64,000 bases of DNA from CADEEN01 sp963738425 (GTDB lineage: Bacteria > Pseudomonadota > Gammaproteobacteria > Burkholderiales > Burkholderiaceae_C): positions 1 to 64,000 of the forward strand of contig CAVTWT010000025.1 in NCBI GenBank assembly GCA_963738425.1, read 5' to 3'. Every line of letters starts with the position of its first letter. Positions within the stretch are counted from its first letter, which is position 1. This document shows, one piece after another, positions 13,068 through 23,490 of this stretch. The position numbers and the translations under genes were made by a program. Below the pieces are notes generated by a model that ran no database searches, was not told the DNA's origin, and was given only the letters and a program-made list of their open reading frames with translations.

Positions 13068-15829
13068 TGAATGGTCCTAGTTGAATGCGGCCGAATGCCC
13101 GAAAGCGCCCCGCCGTCAAACGCAATGTGCCCGATCTCCGTTGCCGCGGCGGATTCTCGTGACTTGATGCCATTGCTGACGAGATAGTCGGCCACTGCAG
13201 AGTGGAGTCTAGTCTCGCCAATCAGGTTGGCCACCGCAGCCGACAAGGCGGCCTCGGTCGTCCCGAACGCAGCGGCGCAAAGCGTGACGGCCGAGCGCCT
13301 GGCGCAATCGTCCATCTCGAACTTCGCCAATCGTCTGGCATTGTCCAGCGCCGCGATGGTGGCGTCGGCGCGCCCAACCAGCCATGTGGAATTGGCGAGC
13401 GTCAAATGCTCTTGCTGCATCAGCGCGGGCGCTTCGACCCGCAGCCGCAGCAGGTTCTCGAAACGCTCGAACCCCGGGCCAATGGACTGCATGGTGTCGT
13501 GCGAGGTCACCAAGCGCCAATCCGCGAGACCGAAGTAGACGTAGGAAGTATTCGCCGCCTCGAATGGCGTCTGCGCGAGCCCGACCATGTCCACTACTCG
13601 CGTGCACACCACCCGGGCACGCTTGCGATGGCGCAGGGCCCGGCGCATCGACTGGAGCCCCTCCTTGCCGCCGGGCAATTCGATGACTCTGATCGAGTAG
13701 CGCGGGACCGCGAGGTCCATGGTGTCGGTCGAACCCAGCAGTCCAGCGAAGGTCCGCGGGCAAAAAGCGACGCGGGCCGTCGAATCATCGAGAACGATCA
13801 CCCTTACATCGCAGCGCCCGACTGCCACGAGCGACGATTGTGAGTGAAGCCGATCGAACACGTCCGCGATGGGCGGCCCGTGCGTGGCGGCGGCAACGAC
13901 GAATTCCGCTTCCGAGAGCATCGACTCGAAGTACGTGCCACGCAGCGCGACCGGGACCGTGGCGGCCCGAGTCGCGATATGCATCGCTGCTAAGGGCGTG
14001 TCGGCGTCGGCCTTGGGGTCGCTCAGATCCAACGGAATCGGAACGTCGCCCACCCACGAGTATCGTCGTGGCTGAGGCGTGTCCAGCGGTCTGAAGTACT
14101 CCTTCAGGAACTCCACCGGCAACTTCGCCAGCTTCGCCAGGAAGGAGGCCAGGCGCGTCCTGCATTGCGCTTCAAAGGTGTCGATGCCGGCGTCGATCGG
14201 CGCGATCGCGTCCCATGTCCCGTTGCGCGTTGCGTCGAGCAACAGACGAACGGCGACCGCGGGAGTGAGCGGTGAGGCGAGCGTGGTCTCCCAGCGCGAA
14301 ACGATCGATCGCACCAACAGGTAGCCGAGCAGGTAGGTCTCGGGCGTCGTCTTGCTTTTCAGATACCCCAGATGACGCAAGCGAGACGTGCGCTTGATCG
14401 AACGTGAGCAAAACGCTTCGAAGGCCGCGTGTAACTCGCTCCACGCACGGGAATGGGCCGCCTCGTCGGTCTCGCCTTCGCGTTTGGAAAACGCGGGGTC
14501 AACCAGCGAACGAATGGCCAGGAGCGGCGCGAACATCTGCGACTCGTCGTCAGCCGGGTCACAAAGCAGTTCCGCGTAGACGGCCAGGCCCTCGAGCCAC
14601 GGGGTCCAGATAGCCTGCAAGATCTTGCTGCGCAATTGGACCGCAAACTGGGCATCGCACAGCCCGATGGTCACTGGGCTCTTGGCTACGACCGAGGTGA
14701 GTGGTCCGATGGCTTCGAGCTCTCCCAGGTCCTGCGTGAACACACCACGCTGTTGGTCGATCAGAAGCATCTCGATGTATTGGGTCGCTGCGCGGTATGC
14801 GGTACGCACCCATCCAAGCGGGCCCAACAGCGTGAACGCATGGGTAATCTCGTGCACCAACTCGAGAAGCGTGTCCGCGCTGCGGTCGATGTCGACGATC
14901 AACGAACGCTGAAGCGGCACTGCATCGACCAGCTGCGCATGCGCCAAACTGTGGTCGGTCCATGAAATCTCGGGACTGAACCGGGCGGCCGGCCGCAGCA
15001 GGAACCGCTTGTCGTCGATATCGATTTGCGCCATCGTCGCGCCGAGTTCGCAGAGCGCGGACTGCGCGTCGGCGTCGTGGAGATCGACGAGCGACAGATC
15101 CTCGCCGCGGCCTTGCAACAACGCCGTGGCCACCTTCAGGACGAAGCCCGGATTGAAGTACCGCTTGGGCGCCTGAACCGGCAATGCAACCTTGAGAACC
15201 CGCAGGGGCGTCTCATCCGAGAACCGCAGGACGGATATCAAGTCTCCAATGAGTTCGGCCTGGCGAGCCGAATCGCTCACCGGAACCACCATGGCGAGTT
15301 CGAATGCGTCGATCGCGCCGACCCAATCAGCCCCGCGAAACAACGCATCCCTGCAACGCTCGGTCGCGCAACGCCAGGCAGCGGCATTCCATTCCTCGCT
15401 GTCCTTCGTTGACAGTTCAAGCTGGAGTTCGGCAATCTCCGGCGCAGGAATTCCCTCACTGATGGTCAACTCGTACGCAACCTCGCACAGCAAGTAGGCG
15501 CTGTAGCCTTCCGCAACACTGCGCAACTCGCTGGCAGCACGAAACAGATGAGCTGAGCGAGGGAGTGCCGGGCCAAGCGGCGTTTCGTCCAGGGTGTGGA
15601 GATATTCCGAGATGCTGACGAGCTCACCAATGAGAGCGGAAATGTCAACGTTCGCGGCCTCCGGCCCCCAGGACATCTGCGTCAGCATGCCTTCGAGAAG
15701 ACCGGCGCTCCCCTGCCCGAAAAGTATCAGCGTCGCCTCGACATAGTTGTCCGGCGTGTCCGGTTTCGCCAAGGTGAAGAATGCCGTTTGGACGGCCTTC
15801 ATGACTGCTTGGTAGCGCCGATCGCTCAC
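13064..15829 (-). CDS. 921-aa putative gluzincin-like zinc metallopeptidase, accessory
   Basis: Start chosen at GTG 15829 because GGGAG lies eight bases upstream and the codon overlaps the stop of a small upstream ORF; a TTG 10 codons earlier is possible but has no ribosome site. Around residue 326 the protein reads LVHEITHAF: HEITH is the HExxH zinc motif. About 83 residues later is WLEGLAVYAEL, whose Glu (~413) fits the third zinc ligand of gluzincins. The ~300 residues before are helical, and the ~450 after form no domain I recognise. No signal peptide or membrane helix was seen, so it is probably cytoplasmic. Composition is more A/T-rich than its neighbours. Target unknown; a role in defence or conflict is speculation. 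Confidence 0.75.
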   Translation of the reverse strand: MSDRRYQAVMKAVQTAFFTLAKPDTPDNYVEATLILFGQGSAGLLEGMLTQMSWGPEAANVDISALIGELVSISEYLHTLDETPLGPALPRSAHLFRAASELRSVAEGYSAYLLCEVAYELTISEGIPAPEIAELQLELSTKDSEEWNAAAWRCATERCRDALFRGADWVGAIDAFELAMVVPVSDSARQAELIGDLISVLRFSDETPLRVLKVALPVQAPKRYFNPGFVLKVATALLQGRGEDLSLVDLHDADAQSALCELGATMAQIDIDDKRFLLRPAARFSPEISWTDHSLAHAQLVDAVPLQRSLIVDIDRSADTLLELVHEITHAFTLLGPLGWVRTAYRAATQYIEMLLIDQQRGVFTQDLGELEAIGPLTSVVAKSPVTIGLCDAQFAVQLRSKILQAIWTPWLEGLAVYAELLCDPADDESQMFAPLLAIRSLVDPAFSKREGETDEAAHSRAWSELHAAFEAFCSRSIKRTSRLRHLGYLKSKTTPETYLLGYLLVRSIVSRWETTLASPLTPAVAVRLLLDATRNGTWDAIAPIDAGIDTFEAQCRTRLASFLAKLAKLPVEFLKEYFRPLDTPQPRRYSWVGDVPIPLDLSDPKADADTPLAAMHIATRAATVPVALRGTYFESMLSEAEFVVAAATHGPPIADVFDRLHSQSSLVAVGRCDVRVIVLDDSTARVAFCPRTFAGLLGSTDTMDLAVPRYSIRVIELPGGKEGLQSMRRALRHRKRARVVCTRVVDMVGLAQTPFEAANTSYVYFGLADWRLVTSHDTMQSIGPGFERFENLLRLRVEAPALMQQEHLTLANSTWLVGRADATIAALDNARRLAKFEMDDCARRSAVTLCAAAFGTTEAALSAAVANLIGETRLHSAVADYLVSNGIKSRESAAATEIGHIAFDGGALSGIRPHSTRTIQ

Positions 15830-15993
15830 CGCCGCTCTCCCGATCCAAGTATGCTGCAAGCGTACCGCATGTCATCGGAGCGGGGTACCTGTTCAGTTGA
15901 GCCAATCGCCTTGAGTTGAGGGCGCGAACCAAGCCCTTGACGCAGATGCTTCATCCTACGCACCACGTCCACCAGGTCCTGCCGTGCCGCCAT
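15826..15993 (-). CDS. 55-aa ORF heading the gluzincin operon (tentative)
   Basis: ATG 15993 begins a short ORF (MAARQDLVDVVRRMKHLRQG) that ends in TGA at 15826, overlapping the GTG start of the 921-aa gene in a GTGA quadruplet. The same overlap type joins the next gene pair, which is the main reason for believing it. The first half is a basic amphipathic helix and the rest is polar. AGGCAGG lies upstream of the ATG, with rather long spacing. It could be a leader peptide coupling translation, a small regulator, or chance. Confidence 0.4.
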   Translation of the reverse strand: MAARQDLVDVVRRMKHLRQGLGSRPQLKAIGSTEQVPRSDDMRYACSILGSGERR

Positions 15994-16261
15994 CACAGCT
16001 ACGCCTGCCTTTGCAACGGCGGACGCGCCGCACACTTACCCGCAAGCTGACATTGGTGAACACCCGCTGATGGCCGTTCAGCGACGCACAGTTGTCACGC
16101 CTGAACGTTCACTGTGCGCACATCGCGAACGTTCAGCTCGCTGAGTCAACCGTCACCTTTGCGGCATTCGCCGACATTCACTCAGCGCTTGCACGAAGCA
16201 AGCGGTTGGCGCCAAGCAGACCCATGCTCCCACATCAGCGCATTCCGCCGCGCTTGATCTT
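15994..16261 (-). promoter_or_regulatory. upstream region of the gluzincin operon with paired palindromes
   Basis: Two copies of the self-complementary octamer GAACGTTC lie at 16103-16110 and 16127-16134, 24 bp apart. The arms CGCACAGT (16085-16092) and ACTGTGCG (16111-16118) form a further inverted repeat. Read on the - strand, a TTGACT hexamer (16144-16149) lies just upstream of the second octamer. A repressor or quorum-type dimer site over a promoter would fit, but a dispersed-repeat origin is also possible. No gene was seen in this stretch. Confidence 0.35.
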
Positions 16262-19200
16262 TCAGTTCCACCGCCACGTCCAGATAGCATCCAGCGAGTT
16301 GTCTTCGCCCGACTGCGCGCGCAGTGTGAAGCGCTGCGCGGCGCGGTAGACGAGCTGCCAGGTGCCGGTGGTGTTGTTGACGCTGCGCTCGTAGCCGACA
16401 TACCAGCGCCGCGAGAGTTGTTTGCCGAGGGCGACGACGGTCTCGCGCACGTCGCCGCTCTCGACCTGGCGCAGCGAGAACTCGTCGAGGCCGATGCGCG
16501 ACAGCAGTTGCGTGTCCAGGCCCTGGCCTTCACCGGCCAGGATGGCCAGGGCGGCGCGTTGCAGCAGCGCGGTGTCGTTGCGCGCCAGGCCGTCGGGGGC
16601 TCGGCCGAGCATCAGCCACGACAGCTTGTCGTAGTCGGCCATCTCGGGCGTGCTGGCCAGGCGCACGCGCGGCGCCTGCGCCGTGCCGGTGACTTGAACG
16701 CCGACTTCGACGTCGAGGTTCGGTCGCACGGCCAGGATGTCCAGCCGCGGGTTCTCGAGCTCGCCGGAGAAGCCGAGCACGCCGCGCTGGATCTCGAGCT
16801 TCTGCCCATAGGCGGCGTACTGGCCGTCGGCGGCGCTGACCTGGCCGTTCAACGCCAGGCGGCCGTTCGGCGAGCTGATGGCCACGCGGCCGGTGAGGCG
16901 CGTGTCGAGGCCGCGGCCGCGCAGGCGCAACTTGTCGCCGAGGTCGAGCTGCACGGCGACGCGAAGGTCGCGCACCGTGCGCGCGTTGCGCGCCGCGATG
17001 ACTTCGGCTTCTTCTTGTTCGGCCGCGGCCTTGTCGGCGGCCTGGCGGCCACCGCGCACGGTGATGTCGCTGTCCAGGCTCGGCGCGTCGCCGCGCGAGA
17101 CGTCGATCAGGCCTTCGTCGATGTTGAGCTGGCCATTCAGCACCAGTGACTTGGCATCGAGCGCGAGCGTGGCATTGCCGCTGGTGACGACGCGGCGGTC
17201 GGCGCGGCCAAGCAGGCGGAACTTGTCGGCGACGAGTTGCAGCGTCGCCTTCGGTTCGGCGCCGAGCACCGCGCCGCCGGTCAATCTCAACTCGCCGTCA
17301 CCGCCCTTGAAGACGAATCGTTCGATCCGCGCATCGGCGCCGCGCAGCGACAGGGCCAGATCGCCGTCGCGCAGATCGACGCCTTGCAGCAGGTTGCGCA
17401 CCGCCAAGCCCGAGCCTTCCATGCGGCCTTCGATCTCCGGCGCGCCGAAGCGCCCGCCGATGGCCGCACTCGTGCGCAACCGGCCACCGACGCGCCAGCC
17501 CGGTGGTGTGAACGGCGCCCAAACGCCGAGGTCGGCGACGCGCCATTCGAGCACGCCTTGCATCGGCGTCTCCGCAGCCGGCCAAGTGGCCGTGGGTGGC
17601 AGGCGCAGACTCGTCGCGCCGACGAGCACGCCGAGGTTCGAGCCCGCCACCGCTTGCGCAAAGTGCCACGTGCCCTGATCGGCAGCGAGCGACAAACGCA
17701 GGTCGGTCATGCCGAGCGTCTGCGTCACGCCTTCGCTGGTCACCGTGAGATCGCCGCCGGCGCGTTCGAGCACGATGTCGGCGGCGAAGGTCGCGCCGTT
17801 GCTGATCACGGCGCGGCCCTTGACCGTGAGGTCGCCGCCGATGCCAGCCTGCGGTTGGAAGCGCTGCAGCCATGGCGCGATCGCCAGCGCTTCGAGCTGC
17901 GCGTCGAGTGCGACTTGCGCCGGGCGCTGCGCTGTCGCAGCCTGCCAGCGCGCCTCGCGCCAGGTGAGGGCGGCGCCGAGCACGCTGGCGGCGCCGGGTT
18001 GCGCTTGGGCTTCGGTGATCCGTCCTTGTGCATCGAAGGCCAGCCGCAGTTCGGCATCGCGTGCGGCGAGCCATGGCTGCGCGGCGCCGCCGCCGCGTGC
18101 GTCGACTTCGACGAACTTGCCACGCCATTGGCCACCGGCGTTGGCGTCAGCTTGCCAGCGTCCTTCGCCGCGCAGCTTGAGTGCGCTGCCTCGTTGTTGC
18201 TGGCTCGCACCGAGCACCGTGTCAGTCCACGCCGGGGGACGCAGCGCACTCGTGCCGGTGACGTCGACGCGGTGTGCTGCCAGCGTGCCGTCGATGTTGG
18301 CTTTCAGCGTGTCGAACGACACCTCGCCGCGCGCCACACGTTGACCGTCGAGCATCAGCGAGAGAGGGGCTTCACGGTCCGGTCCGGCCTGCCATTGCAC
18401 GCTCAGTTGCGTGGCGCTGAACGGTCCGGCGCGCAAAGCGCTGCCGTGCAGATCGCCACTCGTGCGCACGGCAGGCCAGCGGCCGTTGACTTGCAGCAAC
18501 CCGGTCGCGGCGCCGTCGAGGCCATCGAGGCCGGCCCAGGGGGCCAGTGCGGTCACCAGCGGTCGCAGTGCAGCCAATGCGGGCGCGTCGATCTCGGCGC
18601 GCCAGCGGTCCCCGTCGGCGCGTGCGGCCAGCAGGCCTTGCAGCGAGGCCTTGCTGTTCGCCGCGTTGGTCTTCGCGTCGAACGTTCCACCCGCTGCCCG
18701 CGCTGTCGGCGCGCAGTGCGGCTTGCAGCGGTACACCGGCCAGCGTGCTGTCTTGCACTTCGAGTTCGGCCTTGCCGCGCAGCGCCAGCCACGATGCCGC
18801 ACTCCTGGCGTCGAAGCGCCACGACGGCGGCGCTTGCAGCTCGGTCTTCCACTGGCCGTTGACGCGCGCGCTCGGCGCCGCGGCCCACCATTGCGCCGGA
18901 TCGAAACCCTGGGCTTGGCCGTTCGTCTTCAGTAGCGTCGCGCCGCTGGCGTTGCGCTCGGCCTGCAATGAGCCGCGCAGGCTGGCGTTGCCGGCGCGCG
19001 CTTGGGCATCGTTCAACTCGATCCGCCAGCCGTCGGCCGCGCGTTGCGCCTGCAGCGCGCCATCGATACGCACGTTCTCGTTGCGCGGCTTGTCGAGCTT
19101 GCCTTCGAGCGCGAGCTGGCTTTGCATTTGCAGCGTGGTGCTCAACGCAGTCGCGCCATCGGGCGAGGGCAGGCCGAGCCAGCGGCTGCCCAGAGTGCCC

Positions 19201-20417
19201 GACAACGTCATCGCCGGGGCGCGGTTGTCGAGCAAGCTCGGACGCAGCGCCTGCAGCGTGATGTCCAGTGTGGCCGTGCCGCCCTTCCACTCGCCCTGGC
19301 CCGAGGCCCGGCCGCCATCGCCGGGCGCTCGCAGTTCGAAGCGGCGCAGCGTCAGCCGGTCGCGCTGGTCGGCGCGACCGGTGATGTCGAGCTCAATCTC
19401 GGCCACCGGCAGGCGCTTCTCGTCCCAGCGACCCGCTTGTGTGTTGATCAGTTTCACGCTCGCAGCGATCGGTTTGTCGAGGCCCTGCGTGTCGATGCGC
19501 GCCTGGCCCGAGATCTGGGTTTGGGGCGCGTCGGTGAACAGCGCCGACAGATCGAGCGCGCGCGTGCTGGCCTGCAGTTGCGACAGCGGCCACGTGGCAA
19601 ACGGCGAGACCGTGGCCTGCGCGTCGACTTGCGCGCCGGCCGCTTGAGGGCTCGTCAGTTGCGCGGTGACAGCGATCGCTCCCAGTGGGCCGGTGGCGTT
19701 GGCGCTGGCTTGCCAGGGGCGCGCAGCGCCATCGATCGATTTGGCTTGAACCTGCACATCAACCGCAAACGGCGCGTCGGTGGCGATGCGCGCGCTGCCG
19801 TTGGCCATGGCACGGTCAGTGCGCAGCGTCAGCGACGGCACGCGGTGTTCGCGGCCCGCATCGTGGCCGAGTTCGACGCGTGCGGCGACGTCGCGCATCG
19901 GCGCGGCGGTTTCGTATTGCAGTTCACCGATGCGCAGCTCGCTGATCGTCAGCGCGAACGGCTGGCGCAGCGTCTTCGGCTCGATGGCGAGTGACGCCGA
20001 TGTTGCCGCGCCGATCTGTACCCGCTCGACACTTGCGCCGTCGATGACAAGGCCGAACCACGCGCCATCGTGCGGCCGCCAGGCCCAGTGCGCCTCTTTC
20101 CATGCGAGCTTGTCGAGCACGATGGTTCGCGCGCCGGTGCGCACCTCGACGCGCTGCGCACTGAAGGCGCCGCCGAACGCGCGCCCGGCCGGTTGTGTGA
20201 CCGTGACCAGCGGTGCGTGCGCCAGCAGCCACGCGCTGCCAGCTGCGGTGCCGAGCAACCACGACACCGACGTCGCGGCAATGATCAAGACGCCGGCGAG
20301 CAACGCGAGCACGGCGAGACCCCAGCGAGCGCCGCGGATCCGGCTCTGCCGGTCCGCTGGCGCTGCCCCCTCGGGGGGAGGCGGCGAAGCCGCTTCGGGG
20401 GGGGCCACACTACTCAT
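16262..20417 (-). CDS. tamB: translocation and assembly module protein TamB (one frameshift)
   Basis: Inner-membrane-anchored, periplasm-spanning AsmA-like/DUF490 protein that works with TamA to deliver material to the outer membrane. One transmembrane helix lies near residues 33-56 (LAVLALLAGVLIIAATSVSW). A long repetitive beta-rich body follows, then the DUF490 C-terminus: GVLGFSGELENPRLDILAVR, MADYDKLSWLMLGRAP and a final WTWRWN. One shift near 18695 splits an otherwise ~1385-residue protein. ATG 20417 overlaps the tamA stop (TGATG). The first ~29 codons are encoded by a dispersed GC-rich repeat (Pro/Glu/Ala-rich cytoplasmic tail), which is unusual. Confidence 0.88.
20331..20406 (-). repeat. 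GC-rich dispersed repeat inside the tamB 5' end
   Basis: This is the long-form element seen at 2111-2195 and 31712-31790, in - orientation. It has G-run/C-run hairpins, a GGCGAAGCCGCTTCG hairpin and a CCGGCAGAGCCGG hairpin. It is read through in frame as residues ~4-29 of TamB. Confidence 0.75.
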
Positions 20418-22282
20418 CAGAACGCGATGCCCACAGAAAAGTGCAGGCGCCAGCGCTGCTCTTCATCGCCATACGCGACGTCGGCGCGCAGCGGCCCGAC
20501 CGGGCTGCGCCAGCGCACGCCGACACCGGCGCCCCAGGCGGGCGAGAAGCCTTTCCAGCTTTCGGCGGCGCGGCCGGCATCGACGAAGGCCGCCCACCAC
20601 ACACTCGGCAATTTTTCGCTGACCGGGCGCGCGATCTCGACGCTGCCGGTGGCGACGACGCGCCCACCGACATCGACGCCACCCACCTGCGGCGTCAGCG
20701 AGCGCCAGGCATAGCCGCGCACCGAGTCGTCGCCCCCAGCGCGGAAGCGCTGCGTCTCCGGCACCTCGACTTCGTCGCGCGCGAAGACCTGTCCGGCTTC
20801 GACGCGGGCCTGCGCGTACCAGCGGTCACCAAAGGGCTGCCACCACTGCGCGCGCACATGCAAGCGGCCGAACGGGCCGCTCTTCGGCCGCACCGGGCCG
20901 CTGGCGTCGGCGCTGAAGACGCGGCCGGCGCCGGACTGGAACGCCAGGCTCGTGCCGCGCGTCGGCAGCACGATGCTGTCGAGATTGCGCAGCGTGCCGT
21001 GGAAGTTGAGCGTGGCCGACGTGGTGTCGGTGCTGGTCGAGGCGCTGGCCGCCGTGCTGGTGTCGAACGGCCGCACCCGCACCTGCTCGCCCTGCACGAA
21101 CCACAGCCGCTCCTGGCGCTGCGTCTCGTAGGCGCGGCCGAGGCGCACACGCGTCGAGTACACGCGGTCGGTGTCGGACTCGACCGACTCCCACGCGCCG
21201 CCGAGCAGGTTGCGGTACAGGCCTTCGAGGGCGTGCGAGGCCAACTCGCCTTCGTACAGCGAGCGCTTGGTGCCCCATTCGAGCTTGTTGCGCAGTGTCG
21301 CGCGCAGGCCACCGATATTGCGATGCAAATGCTCGACGGAGACGCGCGCGCCGCTGTTGGCGGACACGCCGATGCCGAACGTGGCCTGCTGCAACGGCGC
21401 TTCGCGCACGCGCACGGTGACCGTCGCCGCACCGGCTTTCGCCGGGTCGGCGTCGAGCGTCACCGAGACGCCTTCGAACAGGCCCGTGCGCTGGATGCGC
21501 TCCTGGTAGTCGAGCAGTCGCTGCTCGGTGACCGCGGCGCCGGTGGAAAAGTCGGCGAGGTTGCGCACGCTCTTCGGATCCTGCTTTTCGAGGCCCTCGA
21601 TCACCATCTCGCCGACGTGAAAGCGCGGGCCCGAAGCGACCGTGAGTTCGAGCGTGGCGCGGGCGCTGTCGGCATCGACATCGGCCGCCGTGCTCTGCCA
21701 AGTGGCCGCGGCGTAGCCGGCACCGCGCAGGCGCGCCAGCGCGTTGTTCTTGGCGTCGCGCCAGGCGGCGTTGGAGAACGCGCGGCCGGCGGGCAGCGTC
21801 CACGCGCTGCGCCATTGATCGACAAGAGATTGCGCCGCGTTGTCGCCGCCGGCCGCTTCTTCGCCGAGCGGGCCGCTGACCTGCAACGCCACCGCGGCCA
21901 CCTGCGTGCGCACGCCGGGCTCGACGATGACGCGGACGCGGGGCCGGCCGCCGCCGCCTTCCTGGCTCTCTCGTTGCGTCGTGACTTGCGCGGCCATGTA
22001 ACCCTCGGTGGCGAGCAGTGCGCGGGCCTGCGCCGGCGTGGCGTTCTCCAGGCGCCGCAGCTCCGATTCGCTGATCGGCTCGTTGACGTCACCACTGGCC
22101 ACGCGCACCAGCCGCGCCAGGTCGAGGTGCGTGTCGAGCAGGTGCTGCAGGGACTCCGGCGCGTCGATCTGCACGACCACTTGCGGTGGTAGCGGCGCGG
22201 GGGCGTCTGGCGTGGACGGTCGCAGCGCGGCACACCCAGCGAGTGCGAAAGCCAGCAGCAGCGCGAACGCAGCCCGCATCAT
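20417..22282 (-). CDS. tamA: autotransporter assembly factor TamA (Omp85 family)
   Basis: Outer-membrane Omp85 protein, partner of TamB. Start ATG 22282 overlaps the stop of the VWA gene (ATGA); ATG 22279 is an alternative. A lipoprotein-like leader (LLLAFALAGCAAL) is followed by POTRA-type repeats to about residue 270, with FHVGEMVIEGLEK beginning the last one. The 16-strand barrel carries the conserved RFRAGGDDSVRGYAW loop and ends in a strand closing on Phe (LHFSVGIAF). About 621 residues, normal for the family. The reading frame is intact. Confidence 0.88.
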   Translation of the reverse strand: MMRAAFALLLAFALAGCAALRPSTPDAPAPLPPQVVVQIDAPESLQHLLDTHLDLARLVRVASGDVNEPISESELRRLENATPAQARALLATEGYMAAQVTTQRESQEGGGGRPRVRVIVEPGVRTQVAAVALQVSGPLGEEAAGGDNAAQSLVDQWRSAWTLPAGRAFSNAAWRDAKNNALARLRGAGYAAATWQSTAADVDADSARATLELTVASGPRFHVGEMVIEGLEKQDPKSVRNLADFSTGAAVTEQRLLDYQERIQRTGLFEGVSVTLDADPAKAGAATVTVRVREAPLQQATFGIGVSANSGARVSVEHLHRNIGGLRATLRNKLEWGTKRSLYEGELASHALEGLYRNLLGGAWESVESDTDRVYSTRVRLGRAYETQRQERLWFVQGEQVRVRPFDTSTAASASTSTDTTSATLNFHGTLRNLDSIVLPTRGTSLAFQSGAGRVFSADASGPVRPKSGPFGRLHVRAQWWQPFGDRWYAQARVEAGQVFARDEVEVPETQRFRAGGDDSVRGYAWRSLTPQVGGVDVGGRVVATGSVEIARPVSEKLPSVWWAAFVDAGRAAESWKGFSPAWGAGVGVRWRSPVGPLRADVAYGDEEQRWRLHFSVGIAF

Positions 22283-23451
22283 TTCGACAGCAGCCGCATC
22301 GCTCCTTCGAGGCCGGCCAGCGTCAGCGGGAACATGCGCTGGTTCATCAGCTGGCCGATGATCGAGATGCTTTGCCGGTACTGCCATACACCCTGCGGCT
22401 CCGGGTTGATCCAGGCGAACTTCGGAAAGGCGTGCGTCAGCCGCTGCAGCCACTCGGCGCCGGGCTCTTCGTTGTTGTATTCGACGCTGCCGCCGGGCTG
22501 CAGGATTTCGTACGGGCTCATCGTCGCGTCGCCGACGAAGAGCAGCTTGTAGTCGCGGTTGTACTTGCGGATGATGTCCCAGGTGGCGAACTTCTCCGAG
22601 AAGCGGCGCCGGTTGTTCTTCCACATGAAGTCGTAGACGCAGTTGTGGAAGTAATAGAACTCGAGATGCTTGAACTCGGTCTTGGTGGCCGAGAACAGTT
22701 CTTCAACGCGATGGATGTGCTCGTCCATCGTGCCGCCAACGTCCATCAACAACAGGATCTTCACCTTGTTGTGGCGTTCTGGAATGAGCTTGATGTCGAG
22801 AAAGCCCGCGTTGGCGGCCGTGCTGTGGATGGTGTCGTCGAGGTCGAGTTCCAGCTCCGAGCCTTCGCGTGCGAAGCGGCGCAGGCGGCGCAAGGCCACC
22901 TTGATGTTGCGCGTGCCGAGTTCCTTGGTGTCGTCGTAGTCCTTGTAGGCGCGCTGATCCCAGACCTTGACCGCACTCTTGTTGCGGCCCGACGCCTGGC
23001 CGATGCGGATGCCCTGCGGGTTCACGCCGTAGGCACCGAAGGGTGAGGTGCCGCCGGTGCCGATCATGCGGTTGCCGCCTTCGTGGCGCTCCTTCTGCTC
23101 CTCGAAACGCTTCTTCAGCGTTTCCATCAGCTCGTCCCAGCCCAACTTTTCGATGGCGGCCTTTTCCTCGGCGCTGAGTTCGAGTTCGAGCGTCTTGCGC
23201 AGCCACTCCAGCGGCACGTCCTGCGTGAAGTCGGTCAGCAGCTCGACGCCTTTGAAGTACGCCGCGAAGGCGCGGTCGAACTTGTCGAAGTGCGCCTCGT
23301 CCTTGACCAGAGAGGTCCGCGCCAGGTAGTAGAACTCGTCGACCGAGGGCCCGATGACGCCGGCCTTCATCGCTTCGAGCAGCGTCAAGTACTCCTTGAC
23401 CGAGACCTTCAGCTTGGCCGCGCGCAGGGTGTAGAAAAAGTCGATCAGCAT
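22279..23451 (-). CDS. VWA-domain (CoxE-like) protein
   Basis: A 390-residue cytoplasmic protein. The C-terminal half contains a von Willebrand A fold with the metal-binding start KILLLMDVGGTMDEH near residue 236, and later VGDATMSPYEI. The N-terminal half is helical and charged (LSAEEKAAIEKLGWDELMET). Such proteins pair with MoxR ATPases as chaperone-like complexes for metal-centre insertion or envelope-complex assembly. The moxR gene lies three genes upstream on the same strand. ATG 23451 begins a 73-bp segment that is repeated at the start of the next upstream gene. Confidence 0.85.
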   Translation of the reverse strand: MLIDFFYTLRAAKLKVSVKEYLTLLEAMKAGVIGPSVDEFYYLARTSLVKDEAHFDKFDRAFAAYFKGVELLTDFTQDVPLEWLRKTLELELSAEEKAAIEKLGWDELMETLKKRFEEQKERHEGGNRMIGTGGTSPFGAYGVNPQGIRIGQASGRNKSAVKVWDQRAYKDYDDTKELGTRNIKVALRRLRRFAREGSELELDLDDTIHSTAANAGFLDIKLIPERHNKVKILLLMDVGGTMDEHIHRVEELFSATKTEFKHLEFYYFHNCVYDFMWKNNRRRFSEKFATWDIIRKYNRDYKLLFVGDATMSPYEILQPGGSVEYNNEEPGAEWLQRLTHAFPKFAWINPEPQGVWQYRQSISIIGQLMNQRMFPLTLAGLEGAMRLLSK

Positions 23452-23490
23452 CGGGTGGCAGGGGATTGGAGGACGGTGTATGTCCAGCGA

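Noticed and set aside
13064..15859. TTG 15859 as the start of the 921-aa gene
   Set aside because: No ribosome site precedes it, whereas GTG 15829 has GGGAG and overlaps the upstream stop.
17237..18862. A 541-codon + strand frame over tamB
   Set aside because: Antisense shadow of TamB with no family resemblance.
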